Source of the DNA: NCED01 sp035493955
GTDB taxonomy: Bacteria; Pseudomonadota; Alphaproteobacteria; Caulobacterales; Caulobacteraceae
Assembly: GCA_035493955.1 (NCBI GenBank)
Contig: DATJHI010000004.1
Span: 124,001 to 188,000, forward strand
DNA length: 64,000 nucleotides
Direction: 5' to 3'
The notes under the pieces were generated by a model. That model was not told where the DNA came from. It searched no databases and saw only the letters and a program-made list of their open reading frames with translations. Of the stretch, positions 24,249 to 34,500 are shown one piece after another. How positions within the stretch are numbered: the first letter of the stretch is position 1; the number at the start of each line of letters is the position of its first letter. A program made the translations under genes and the position numbers.

Positions 24249-26693
24249 CTAGAACACGGCCTTGGCGGTGAATTGGTAGCTGCGGCCGGTCTGGTAGCTG
24301 GGCGTGTTCGCCCCGCCGCCTTGGGCCACGGTCAGAGCCGGCAGGTTGGTGCCGGGGACCAACGCTTTTCCTTTGAAGGCGGTGATGTCGGTCTTGTCGA
24401 ACAAGTTCAGGAGCTGGAGTTCGAAGCTGAAACGACCGATCCGGTAGGTGGTGCTGAGGTTGGCTTCGCTCCAGGCATGCAGCTTGGCCGTCGGGGGCGT
24501 GGTCCCGGAGGCGGCGTTGGCGAACTGCGGTCCCGTGAGCTTGTCGGTCAGGGCGACGACGACGGCGTCGTCATCGGCGAACAGGTTATTATGCTCGAAG
24601 CGCGCGCCCAGGCCTGCGGTCCAGAACGGAGCCTTGGCCAATTGGCGGCCGTTGTAACCGGGGTTGAAGGGATCGTCCTTGCCCACGGCGCTGTTGAGCG
24701 CCCCGTTGCCGAACAGGCTGAACTCCTTGTTCACCGCGTAAGTGACCTGGGCCTCGATTCCCTTGTAGGTCGCGCCGCCGAAGTTGGTCTCGTAGGTTTC
24801 GTTGGTGGCCGGATCGGTCAGGCTTTGGATCTTGTGCTTGAAGTCGATGTAATAGATGTCGCCATCGAAGGTCAGGTTGGCGCGGCTGAACACGGTGCCC
24901 AGCTGGTAGTTGGTCGATTCCTGCGGCACCACCTTCTGCTGCAGCGGGTTGTTCACGTAGAGCGAGCTGATGTTGGGAACCAGGAAGCCCTGGGCGAACT
25001 GGGCGTAGACCGACCATGTCGGCTGGATGCGATAGTTCACGGTGAGGAAGGGCAGGGCCTTGGTGTAGGTGTTCTCGGTGTAGGACGGTTGCAGCGAACC
25101 GCTGATCGCCAGCACCGGAGCGTGCACATAGAGCTGGAAGTGGACGTACTTGGCGCCCGGCGTGACGGTCAGTTGGTCGGTCGGCCGCCATTCGAACTGG
25201 GCGAACAGTTGATACTGATGCCAGCCCGAATATTCGAGATAGGCGAGGTTGAGCGGAACCTGGCAGGCGCCGTTGTAGGTCTTGCCCGGTGCGACCTGGA
25301 CGCCATAAGTCAGCTGGTTGCTGCAGCCTGAGGGGCCGGGGAAGAGGGCGGCCTTTTCGCGGTAGTCGGGACGGTTGGTGACGAGGTCGATGTCGTAGCG
25401 GTGGCGATTGGTCTTGGTCCACTCGTACATGCCGCCGACCGTGGCCGTGCCGACGCCGAAGTCCTTGGTGAACTTCAGGGTGTCGCCGTAGACCCGGTAC
25501 CAGTTGAATTTCAGATAGCCCGGGATGCCGGCGGTCTTGGCCGAGGACGGATAACCCGAGCCGCCGGCGGGATAGGCGCCTTGGGTCAGGATGACCGTGT
25601 TGGCCGCGGCCAGGGCGGCGGCGCCGAGGGTGTTGTCGGCCGCGCCGTTGAAGGCCGACTTGGTCTTGTTGCTGTACCAGTAGGTATAGGAGGTGTTGTC
25701 CACCTTGAGCCCGTCGCCCAGGTCGGCGTTTTCGCGGACGTAGCCGAACTCGGTCTCCTTCTTGGTGTAGTTGTAGTCCTTGAAGGTCGCCAGGCGTGGG
25801 TCGTTGCTGAGGCCGAAGCGCTTACCATAGGCTTCGGTCTGGGCGACCGTGGCCGGGGTGACGCTGTCGCTCTGGTAGTAGTCGTCGTAGTTGTGGGTAT
25901 AGAGGGCGGTCACCGAAACCTTGTCGGTGATCGGGATCATACCCTTGATGAACTGGTTGTTGCCTGCGCTCGGGCTGTTGGTCAGGTAGCCCTTGGTCGA
26001 ATATTCCATCGCGTTGAAGACGAAGTTGGCGCCTTTCAGCTTGTCGACCGGGCCGGTCGCGACGGTGGTCACCGCCTGGTAGGTGCCGAAGCTGCCCACG
26101 GTCGCGGTCTGGCGCGCCGTCAGGTGGTCTTCGAAGGGCAGGGAGAACAGGTTCACCGAGCCCCCGAAATTGGCCTGGCCGAGGTCGGCGGCCTGGCCGG
26201 GACCGCGGTCGATGACGATCCCGCCGATGGTCGAGGATGGGAAGAACGAGTTGGCGTGGTGGCTCGGCCCGTTGGTGTCGCCCCAGGCGATGCCGTCGTA
26301 GGTGATGTTGAACTCACCGTCCTGGAAGCCGCGCAGGGTGATCTTCGAGCCGTCGGTGGCGCCCGGTCCATTGGGATTGCCGGTCGTGGCCATCGAAGGG
26401 GCCAGGATGGCGGAGGTGGTGAAGTCGCCGACGCGCGGGGCCGATTCCTCGATGAACCTGCGGGTGATCACCGCTTGGGGCTCGGTGGCGCTGAGCGAAG
26501 AGCTCACCGGCGCGACCTGGGCCGCCTGGTTCTTCGCGGTCGTCACGACCACCGCATCGACTTCCTTTTCGGTCGGTCCCACGGTCGTGGTCTCGGCGGC
26601 GAGGGCGTGGCTGGCGATGGCCAAGCTCAGGCTAAGGGCGAGGAATGAGCAGGAGGCGAGAGCCTCCGCCCTTGGGCGAGTGCGCGTAGACAT
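24249..26693 (-). CDS. TonB-dependent outer membrane receptor
   Basis: An 814-residue receptor: signal peptide (about residues 1-32), a TonB-box-like segment (EVDAVVVTTAKN) near residues 44-55, a plug domain (about 60-230, DGSKITLRGFQDGEFNITYD) and a 22-strand barrel ending in a C-terminal Phe (QFTAKAVF). Upstream of the phosphatase and probably the first gene of that transcript. The plug lacks strong ligand motifs; Asn/Ser/Thr/Tyr-rich barrel strands resemble sugar or siderophore receptors. The exact ligand is unknown. GGGGG precedes ATG 26693. Confidence 0.9.
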   Translation of the reverse strand: MSTRTRPRAEALASCSFLALSLSLAIASHALAAETTTVGPTEKEVDAVVVTTAKNQAAQVAPVSSSLSATEPQAVITRRFIEESAPRVGDFTTSAILAPSMATTGNPNGPGATDGSKITLRGFQDGEFNITYDGIAWGDTNGPSHHANSFFPSSTIGGIVIDRGPGQAADLGQANFGGSVNLFSLPFEDHLTARQTATVGSFGTYQAVTTVATGPVDKLKGANFVFNAMEYSTKGYLTNSPSAGNNQFIKGMIPITDKVSVTALYTHNYDDYYQSDSVTPATVAQTEAYGKRFGLSNDPRLATFKDYNYTKKETEFGYVRENADLGDGLKVDNTSYTYWYSNKTKSAFNGAADNTLGAAALAAANTVILTQGAYPAGGSGYPSSAKTAGIPGYLKFNWYRVYGDTLKFTKDFGVGTATVGGMYEWTKTNRHRYDIDLVTNRPDYREKAALFPGPSGCSNQLTYGVQVAPGKTYNGACQVPLNLAYLEYSGWHQYQLFAQFEWRPTDQLTVTPGAKYVHFQLYVHAPVLAISGSLQPSYTENTYTKALPFLTVNYRIQPTWSVYAQFAQGFLVPNISSLYVNNPLQQKVVPQESTNYQLGTVFSRANLTFDGDIYYIDFKHKIQSLTDPATNETYETNFGGATYKGIEAQVTYAVNKEFSLFGNGALNSAVGKDDPFNPGYNGRQLAKAPFWTAGLGARFEHNNLFADDDAVVVALTDKLTGPQFANAASGTTPPTAKLHAWSEANLSTTYRIGRFSFELQLLNLFDKTDITAFKGKALVPGTNLPALTVAQGGGANTPSYQTGRSYQFTAKAVF

Positions 26694-27012
26694 GGATAGA
26701 CCCCCTTGATGAACGAGTGGCCGGGGATTGGAACCACCGCCTGGCGCCGCCTTCGTTTCGCGGGGTGCAATAATCGAGGCTGTCCGATTTTTCCCGTGAA
26801 GTGTTTGTGAAAGAAACGTTGGGAAACTGTGATCTTTCTGGCGACGCAGGAGTGGGATAGGCCGGATTTAATGCCTATACGGACGATTTTTATCTGACGA
26901 TTTCTTGTATTTTCGAGAACTGTCGGAGTGATGGTGAAGGCGCCGCCGGTGCGGCCGGGCGTCAGGCGATGACCGCTTGCCCAATCGGCCTGGCTACGCC
27001 CAAATCGCGCGC
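26694..27012. promoter_or_regulatory. Divergent control region, TonB receptor / two-component system
   Basis: This 319-bp stretch is clearly more AT-rich than its surroundings (around 26770-26930). It contains the direct repeat GACGATTT at 26882-26889 and 26896-26903 (14-bp spacing), the kind of pattern an OmpR-type regulator binds. I saw no convincing pho box. It should hold the promoters of both divergent units, but the exact elements cannot be fixed by eye. Confidence 0.45.
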
Positions 27013-27690
27013 ATGAAGCTGCTGCTGGTCGAAGATGATGGCGAGGCCGCCGCCTATGTGAGGCGCGGCCTGTCCGAGGCCGGACATACGGTCGACTACG
27101 CCCAGAGCGGGCGCGAGGGCCTGAATCTGGCGATCAGCGAAACCTATGACGTCATCATCCTCGACCGGATGCTGCCTCAGGTCGAAGGGCTGACGATCCT
27201 GCGCACCATGCGCGCCTCGGGCGTCAGCACCCCGGTGCTGTTGCTGACCGCCCTCGGCGGCATCGAGGACCGGGTCGAGGGCCTGGAAGCCGGAGGCGAC
27301 GACTACCTGGTCAAACCTTTCGCCTTCTCCGAACTGTCGGCGCGGGTGAACGCTCTGGCCCGCCGGCCGCCGACCCAGGCGGCTCCCACCGTACTCCAGG
27401 TGGCCGACCTGCGCCTCGATCTGCTCAAACGGGTGGTCACCCGCGCCGGCAGCCGGATCGATCTGCAGCCGCGGGAATTCCAGCTGCTCGAATATCTGAT
27501 GCGCCACGCCGGGCGCGTGGTCACCCGCACCATGCTGCTCGAGGCGGTCTGGGGTTTTCATTTCGAGCCGCGCACCAACATCGTCGAAACCCACGTCAGC
27601 CGTCTGCGCGGCAAGCTCGAGCGGGGATCGGGACATGAGCTGATCCAGACCGTGCGCGGCGCGGGCTATCGCCTTCGGGTCCCGGACTAG
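27013..27690 (+). CDS. OmpR-family response regulator
   Basis: A 225-residue two-domain regulator. The receiver (residues 1-115) has acidic pocket residues D8-D9, phosphoacceptor D51 (ILDRMLP), T at LLLTALGG and Lys in YLVKPFAFSEL. The winged-helix domain (about 130-220, LQPREFQLLEYLMRHAG, ending RGAGYRLR) binds DNA. It sits directly before a histidine kinase gene and the RND pump, resembling CusR/CzcR-type control. The start at 27013 (MKLLLVEDD) is preferred over an upstream ATG at 26977. Confidence 0.92.
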   Translation: MKLLLVEDDGEAAAYVRRGLSEAGHTVDYAQSGREGLNLAISETYDVIILDRMLPQVEGLTILRTMRASGVSTPVLLLTALGGIEDRVEGLEAGGDDYLVKPFAFSELSARVNALARRPPTQAAPTVLQVADLRLDLLKRVVTRAGSRIDLQPREFQLLEYLMRHAGRVVTRTMLLEAVWGFHFEPRTNIVETHVSRLRGKLERGSGHELIQTVRGAGYRLRVPD

Positions 27691-29022
27691 ATGTTGCGCT
27701 CCATCAGCCTGCGCCTGGCCGCGCTCTATACGGCCCTGTTCGCCCTGGCCGTCGCGGTGCTGGGGGCCATGATCCTCTTCGCCACCCGCGAGGCCCTGGC
27801 CCGGCAGTTCGAGGCCCGCATCACCACGGAATCGGTGGCCCTGGCCCAGGAATTTCGCACCGAAGGCCTGAACGGGGTGCTCCAGGCCGTGCGGGAGCGG
27901 GACAGAACCCCTGGCGCCCTCGACTATGGGTTCAAGGGCCCGGGCGGCGTCCCTTTGGCCGGCCGGCTATCGACGGCGCGGGCTTCTTCGGGATGGTCGG
28001 TCGTCAGCCTGCCCAGCCGGAGCGGGCGGTCCAGTGCGGTCCGTCTGTTCTCCACCGACCTGGGGGGAGGCTACCGGCTATTGGTCGGCGACGATCTCGA
28101 ACAAATCGAGGCCCTGGACGGGGTGGTGCTGCGCGGCTTCGCCGTCGCCCTCCTGGGAGTGATCCTGCTCGGGGCCGCGGGCGGCTATGCGCTCAGCCGG
28201 GACATGCAGCAGCGCTTCGCGGCGATGTCAGGCGTCGCCGAGGCGATTATCGACGGCGACCTGGCCCGCCGGGTTCCCCTGCGCGGCGAGATGGACGACC
28301 TCGACCGGCTGGCGGCGACCTTCAACCGGATGCTGGACCGGATCGGCCAGTTGATGGAGAGCCTGCGCCAGGTGTCCAACGACATCGCCCATGATCTGCG
28401 CACCCCGCTCACCCGCCTGCGGCAAAGGCTGGAGGCCGCTTTGCGCACCGCCGACGCCGAGCAGCGGGCCGAGGCGGTGGAGGCCGCCCTGGTCGATCTC
28501 GACGCCATACTGGAGACCTTCGCCGGTCTGCTGCGCATTTCCGAGATCGAGAGGGGGGCGCGGCGGGCGGCCTTCAGGCCCCTCGACCTCGCGGCCACCG
28601 CGGGCCTGGTGGTCGAGGGGTTCGCCCCTTCGGCGGAGGAGGGGGGGCGTTTCCTGTCGCTGGTCGCCGACGGGCCGGTTCCGGTGGAGGGGGACGCCGA
28701 GCTCCTGGCCCAGCTGGTGGTGAACCTGGTCGAGAACGGGCTTCGCCACACCCCGGTCGGCTCCGCCGTCCGGGTGGTGGTCCGCCGCGACGAAGAGGGT
28801 CCGGTGCTGAGCGTGATCGACGACGGCCCCGGCGTGGTCATGGCCGAGCAGGAGCGCCTGTTCGACCGCTTCTATCGCCTGGAGCGCAGCCGCTCGACCC
28901 CCGGCAGCGGGCTAGGGCTCGCCCTGGTCGCCGCGATCGCCAAGCTGCACGGGGCCCGGGCCGGCCTGTTCGACGCCGGGCCGGGCCTGGAGGCCCGGAT
29001 CAGCTTTCCGCCCCACGGATAA
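27691..29022 (+). CDS. Membrane sensor histidine kinase
   Basis: A 443-residue kinase that starts right after the stop of the regulator. Two helices (about residues 9-31 and 146-167) flank a periplasmic sensor of about 115 residues. HAMP spans about 168-225, HisKA has H234 (SNDIAHDLRTPLTRLRQRLE), and the ATPase domain has N (LVVNLVENGLRH), DDGPG and GSGLGLAL boxes. It phosphorylates the adjacent regulator. The periplasmic part is rich in Arg/Gly/Ser with no His or Cys pair, so a metal ligand is not evident. It probably controls the pump downstream. Confidence 0.92.
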   Translation: MLRSISLRLAALYTALFALAVAVLGAMILFATREALARQFEARITTESVALAQEFRTEGLNGVLQAVRERDRTPGALDYGFKGPGGVPLAGRLSTARASSGWSVVSLPSRSGRSSAVRLFSTDLGGGYRLLVGDDLEQIEALDGVVLRGFAVALLGVILLGAAGGYALSRDMQQRFAAMSGVAEAIIDGDLARRVPLRGEMDDLDRLAATFNRMLDRIGQLMESLRQVSNDIAHDLRTPLTRLRQRLEAALRTADAEQRAEAVEAALVDLDAILETFAGLLRISEIERGARRAAFRPLDLAATAGLVVEGFAPSAEEGGRFLSLVADGPVPVEGDAELLAQLVVNLVENGLRHTPVGSAVRVVVRRDEEGPVLSVIDDGPGVVMAEQERLFDRFYRLERSRSTPGSGLGLALVAAIAKLHGARAGLFDAGPGLEARISFPPHG

Positions 29023-29095
29023 GCCGGCCACATTGGGATTTTGCAATCTGGCCGCCATCGCCCCGTCACCCGCCTCGCCATAACGTCGAGGGCCA

Positions 29096-30472
29096 ATGGG
29101 ACGTCGAGCGATAAGAAGCCTTGCCTTGGCGGGGGGATTGACGCTGGCCGCGGCGGTTAGCCTTGGCGGCTGCGCGACCTATCACGCGGCGCCCCTGGCC
29201 ACGGCGGCGGACGACAAACCCGCCATCGCCGCCTTGCGGGTGGAGGTGGCGAGCCTGAGGGTTGCGCCGCTCAAGCCGATCGTCGTCGACGCCCGCGACG
29301 GGCTCGACCCGATGGAAGTCGCCGTCCTGGCGGTGCTCAACAACCCGGACCTGCAGGCCAAGCGGGCGGCGCTGAAGGTGAGCGAGGCGGAGGTGTTCGC
29401 CGCCGGCCTGCTGCCGGATCCGCAGATCACCCTCGACGTCGCCAACCCCATCTCCGGTCCGGACACCCTGACCGCCTATGGCGTCGCCGCGAGCTTCGAC
29501 GTGGCCGGGATGCTGGCGCGGGCGAACGCGCGCAACGCGGCGCGGTCCACGGCCCGCCAAGCCGATCTCGACCTGTTGTGGGCGGAGTGGACCACGGCGC
29601 AACAGGCCCGGCAGCTGGCCGAGACCGTCCTCGCCAACGAACGCCGGGCCGCTTTCCTGAAACAGGTGCTCGACCTCGCCGCCGACCGGGCGGGGCGCAC
29701 CCAGGCCGCGCTCGAGCACCGGGACGTCGACCTGCAGACCGCGGCGGCGGACCTGGCCGTCAAGCTGGACGCCCAGACCCAGCTGGCCGCCGCTGAGCAC
29801 GACGCCCAGAAGGCCCGGCGCGACCTCAACGCCCTGCTGAACCTCGACGCCGGCGTCGCCGTGCTCCTGACGCCCGATCCGCGCCAAGGCGCCTATGACG
29901 AGGCGACCTTGAGCCAGGCCCTCGCCTCGCTGCCCGCGCGCCGTCCCGACCTCCTGGCGCTGCAGGCCGGCTACCAGGCCGCCGACGCCAAGCTCAGGGG
30001 CGCCATCCTGGCCCAGTTTCCGCTCGGCAGCATCGGGGCCGCCTTCGCCCGCGACACCGCCGGGGCGGTGACCACGGGGGTGTCGGCGGTGCTGAACCTT
30101 CCGATCTTCAACGGGGGCCGCGGCGTCGTGCGGACCCAGACCGCCACCCGCGAACAGCTGCGGGCCGAATACCAGGCGAGGCTCGACCAGACCAAGGCCG
30201 AGACTGTCAACGCCGAGGCCGAGCTGGTCAGCGCCCGGATCCAGGCCGAAGCCCTGCGCACCGAAGTCCCCCGCCTGGAGGCCCTGATCCGGCCGGCGGT
30301 GGCCGCCTATGGACGCGGCGACATCGACAGCCAGACCTACCTCACCCTGTCCCAGAACGCGCTTTCCCGTCGCGCCGATCTCGACCAGCGGGAGTTGACG
30401 GCCCGGCTGGCCGTGATCGCGCTCGAGAGCGCGCTGTTCCTGCCGCCCGCCAGTTCGAGGGTTTCGCCATGA
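29096..30472 (+). CDS. TolC/OprM-type outer membrane efflux lipoprotein
   Basis: A 458-residue outer membrane factor with lipobox LGGC (C26). Two OEP repeats follow: long alpha-helices at about 130-250 and 300-440 and the barrel segments GSIGAAFARDTAGAVTTGVS and QITLDVANPISGP. It forms the trimeric exit duct for the RND complex. Its end overlaps the adaptor gene (ATGA). The order outer membrane protein, adaptor, pump is the reverse of many acrAB operons but usual for czc-type ones. Confidence 0.88.
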   Translation: MGRRAIRSLALAGGLTLAAAVSLGGCATYHAAPLATAADDKPAIAALRVEVASLRVAPLKPIVVDARDGLDPMEVAVLAVLNNPDLQAKRAALKVSEAEVFAAGLLPDPQITLDVANPISGPDTLTAYGVAASFDVAGMLARANARNAARSTARQADLDLLWAEWTTAQQARQLAETVLANERRAAFLKQVLDLAADRAGRTQAALEHRDVDLQTAAADLAVKLDAQTQLAAAEHDAQKARRDLNALLNLDAGVAVLLTPDPRQGAYDEATLSQALASLPARRPDLLALQAGYQAADAKLRGAILAQFPLGSIGAAFARDTAGAVTTGVSAVLNLPIFNGGRGVVRTQTATREQLRAEYQARLDQTKAETVNAEAELVSARIQAEALRTEVPRLEALIRPAVAAYGRGDIDSQTYLTLSQNALSRRADLDQRELTARLAVIALESALFLPPASSRVSP

Positions 30473-31521
30473 GCCGCAACCGTATCCTGGCGATCCTCGC
30501 CGTCCTTGTCCTGGTCGGGGGCGTGATCGCCCTGGCGCTCTCGCGCAAAGGGGGCGAGGAGGCCGAGGTCGAGGTCAACCCGGTCGCCGTGGTCACCACC
30601 GCTCCGGTGCGCAGCCAGAGGGTCGAGGACGTGATCTCGGTCTATGGCGTGGTCCAGGCCGACCCGTCCGGCAGCATCACCGTCGCGGCGCCCAAGCCGG
30701 TGATCGTGTCGCGGATGCTGGTGCGCTCGGGCCAGACCGTCGCCCGCGGCCAGGCCCTGGTCGAGGTGGCCAATGCGCCGGCCGCCGACCTTTCTTACAC
30801 CCAGGCCGCCGACGCCGAACGTTTCGCCAGGACGGAGCTCGAGCGGGTGCAGCGGCTGTACGACGAGCGACTGGCGGCCGCCGACCAACTCACCGCGGCC
30901 AGGAAGGCCCTGGCGGACGCCCAGTCGGCCCTGGCGGCGCAACAGAAGCAGGGGGCCGGGCGCGCGCGCCAGACCATCGGCGCGCCGGAGGGCGGGGTGG
31001 TCACGACGGTGTCGGCGGCGGCGGGGGATCACGTGGCCCAGGATGCGGCGCTGCTGGTGCTGAGCCGCGCTGGGGCGGCGACGGTCAAGCTGGGGCTGGA
31101 GCCTTCGGCTGGGACCTTCGCCCCGGGTCAGGCGGTGACCATCCGGCCGGTGACCGGCGGGACGACCGTCGCCTCGCACATCGCCATGGTCGGCCGCGCC
31201 GCCGATCAAACGACCAAGACCCTGGACGCCATCGTTCCGCTGAACGGCGCCCCCCTGCCGATCGGAACGCCGGTGCAGGGCGACGTGGTCACCGGCGCCC
31301 GCACCGGGCTGGTGGTTCCGCGCGGGGCCGTGGTGTTCGACGAGACCGGGCCGCACCTGTTCGCCATCGCCGGCGACAAGGCCAAACGCGTGTTCGTCAC
31401 CGTCGGCCGCGACCTTGGGGACGACATCGAGGTGCGCGGGGTTCCCGCCGGGGCCCAGGTCGCCGTGGAAGGCGCCTATGAGCTCCAGGACGGCATGGCG
31501 GTGAAGGTCCGCGGCAAATGA
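30469..31521 (+). CDS. RND periplasmic adaptor (membrane fusion) protein
   Basis: A 350-residue adaptor with an N-terminal membrane helix (about residues 5-25). The lipoyl-type half-motifs ADPSGSITVAAPKPVIVSRM and APEGGVVTTVSAAAGDHVAQ flank an alpha-hairpin of about 100 residues (VRSGQTVARGQALVEV to AALAAQQKQ). The beta-barrel and membrane-proximal domains follow. The lack of a Cys lipobox suggests it is anchored by the helix. Coupled by ATGA overlaps at both ends. Adaptor for the pump at 31518. Confidence 0.88.
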   Translation: MSRNRILAILAVLVLVGGVIALALSRKGGEEAEVEVNPVAVVTTAPVRSQRVEDVISVYGVVQADPSGSITVAAPKPVIVSRMLVRSGQTVARGQALVEVANAPAADLSYTQAADAERFARTELERVQRLYDERLAAADQLTAARKALADAQSALAAQQKQGAGRARQTIGAPEGGVVTTVSAAAGDHVAQDAALLVLSRAGAATVKLGLEPSAGTFAPGQAVTIRPVTGGTTVASHIAMVGRAADQTTKTLDAIVPLNGAPLPIGTPVQGDVVTGARTGLVVPRGAVVFDETGPHLFAIAGDKAKRVFVTVGRDLGDDIEVRGVPAGAQVAVEGAYELQDGMAVKVRGK

Positions 31522-34500
31522 ATCTCGCCCGGGCGGCCTCCCTGCGGCGCCGATCGCTGCTGACCCTGCTTTCGATGCTGGTGGCCGCCGGTCTGGTGGC
31601 GGCCTTCGTCATGCCGGTGGGACTGTTCCCGACCGTGCTCTTTCCGCGCATCGCCGTCACCGTGGACGCCGGCGACCGGCCGGTCGACCAGATGGAGGCG
31701 GTGGTCACGCGGCCGGTGGAACAGGCGATCCGGGCGATCCCCGGGGTCCAGAACCTGCGTTCGACCACCAGCCGCGGATCGGCCGAGCTGTCGATCAACT
31801 TCAGCTGGGGGTCCAACATGGACCTGGCCCTCCAGCGGGTCGAGGCGGCGGTGTCGCGAAGCCAGACCGTCCTGCCGGCGGGAACCGTGTTCGACGTCCG
31901 GCGCATGGATCCGACCGTGTTTCCGGTGGCGGCCTACAGCCTCACCTCGAGCCGGGCCACCCCGGTGGAGCTGCGTCGCTTCGCCGACCGTACGCTGGGG
32001 CCGGTCCTGTCCACCATCAACGGCGTGGCCAAGGTGAGCAGCCTCGGCGGCGCTCCGGGGGAATATCGGGTCGAGGCGGACCCGGCCCGGCTGTGGGCCC
32101 ACGACCTGACCGTGGACGACGTCGCCACCGCCATCACCGGCGCCAACGTGCTGTCCGGCGCCGGCCGGATCGAGGACCGCGGCAAGCTGTTGCTGGTCCT
32201 GGCCGACTCCCGCCTGACCACGCCGGCCCAGATCGCCGACGTGGTGGTCAAGACGGTGAACGGCACGGTGGTGCGCGTGCGCGACGTGGCCGAGGTCAAG
32301 GCCGAGCCGTCGCCGCAATGGATCCGCGTCACCGCAGACGGCCGGGATTCGGTGCTGGTCCAGGTTTACCAGCAGCTGGGCGGCAACACGGTCAAGATCG
32401 CCCACGACGTCGAGATCGCCCTCGCCAAGGTGCGCGGCCAGGGTCCTGCCGACATGCAGGTCAAGGCCTGGTACGACCAGAGCGAACTGATCCTCGGCTC
32501 GGCCTCGTCCTTGCGGAACGCCATCTTCGTCGGGGTGGTCCTGGCCGCCCTGGTGCTGCTCGTGTTCCTGCGGGACTGGAAGATCACGCTCGCTGCAGTG
32601 GTGGCGGTTCCCGCCGTCCTGGTCGCCACCACCCTGGTGCTGCAGGTGATGGGCCAGAGCTTCAACATCATGACCCTGGGCGGCATGGCCGCGGCCATCG
32701 GCCTGATCATCGACGACGCCATCGTCATGATCGAGCACATCGACCGCCGGCTAGCCGAAGCCCATGCGCTGGGCCGGGGGGTGATCGACCGGGCGGCGGC
32801 CGAATTCCTGCGTCCGCTGTTCGCCTCCTCGGCCGCCACCATCGTGATCTTCCTGCCGCTCGCCTTCCTGACCGGGGTGACGGGCGCCTTCTTCAAGGCC
32901 CTGTCGATCACCATGGCGGTGTCCCTGACCCTGTCGTTCCTGATCGCCTGGTGGCTGGTGCCGGTGATGGTCGACCGATTGACCGGCAAGCGCAGCGAGG
33001 TGGCCGAGGTCGATCCGAACGGCCCGATGATGCGCCGCTACCGCGGGATGCTGGAGGCGGCGGTGGGCCGCCCGATCCTGGCCGTGGGCGGGGTCGCGAT
33101 GCTGGCCGTGGTCGGCCTGCTCAGTTTCATGAGCGTCGGCTCGGGCTTCATACCCAAGATCGACGAAGGCGGATTCATCCTCGACTACATCGCCCCTCCT
33201 GGCATGTCGTTGACCGAGACCGACCGGCTGATGCGGCAGATCGAGACGATCGTTCGCGCGACGCCCGACGTGCTGACCTATTCCCGCCGCACCGGGGCCC
33301 AGCTCGGCGGGGGCCTGACCGAACCCAATACCGGCGACTTCTTCATCCGCCTGAAGCCCAAGGGGCGCCGGCCGATCGAGCAGGTGATGGAGGATATCCG
33401 CGGGCAGGTGGCCGGAAGCGTGCCCGGGGTCGAGATCGAGACGGCGCAGCTGATGGAAGACCTGATCGGCGACCTGACCGCCGTCCCGCAGCCGATCGAG
33501 GTCAAGCTGTTCAGCGACGACGCGGCCCTGCTGCAGAAGACCGCTCCGGCCGTGGCCGAGGCGATCGGCAAGGTGCGCGGCGTCGCCGAAGTGAAAAGCG
33601 GCGTGGTGATCGCCGGCGACGGATTGGATGTCCGCGTCGATCCCGTGCGGGCTGAACTCGAGGGCATCGACTCGGGCGAGGCCGCCAAGCAGATAGAATC
33701 CCTGATGTCGGGCTCCGTCGCCACCCAGATCCAATCCGGGGCCAACCTGGCCGACGTCCGGGTTTGGATTCCCCCTGCGGCCCGCGCCCGGGTGGACCAG
33801 CTGGGAGGGTTCATGCTGAAGTCTCCCGCCGACGGTCATCTGCTCCCCCTGTCGCGGATCGCCTCGATCCAGGTGGTCACCGGCCAGGCCGAGATCGCGC
33901 GGGAGAACCTGCGCCGGATGGATGCGGTCACCGCCCGCGTGGTCGGCCGCGACACCGGTTCGGCCGCCGCCGAGGTGCAGCGCACCGTCGCCCGGGCGGG
34001 GGTCCTGCCTGCGGGCGTCACCTTCGAGATGGGCGGTCTGTACGCTGAGCAGCAGGCGGCGTTCCGCGGCATGGCCCTGGTGTTCGCCGCGGCCGTCGCC
34101 GCCGTGTTCGTGCTGCTGCTGGTGATCTACGAGAGCTTCCGTATCGCCATCTGCATCCTGATCATGCCGCTGGCGGCCGCCTCGGCGGTGGCGATCGGCC
34201 TGTGGTTCACCGGGGTCGAGCTCAACATCATGGCCCTGATGGGCGCGACCATGATCCTGGGCATCACCACCGAGGTGGCGATCTTCTATTTCACCGAATA
34301 CGAGGCGCTGCTGCGGGAGGGCGTGGCTGCGGACGCCGCCCTGGTCCAGGCCGGGATCAACCGGCTTCGTCCCATCGCCATGACCACCCTGGCCGCCATC
34401 CTGGCCCTGGCGCCGCTCGCCCTGGCGCTGGGCGGCGGGGCCTCGATGGAGCAGCCGCTGGCCATCGCCATCATCTCCGGACTGTTCGCCCAGGGACCGC

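Noticed and set aside
26694..27012. Search for a pho box before the TonB receptor/phosphatase genes
   Set aside because: No CTGTCAT-like pair with the right 11-bp repeat was found on either strand; only a GACGATTT direct repeat is present.
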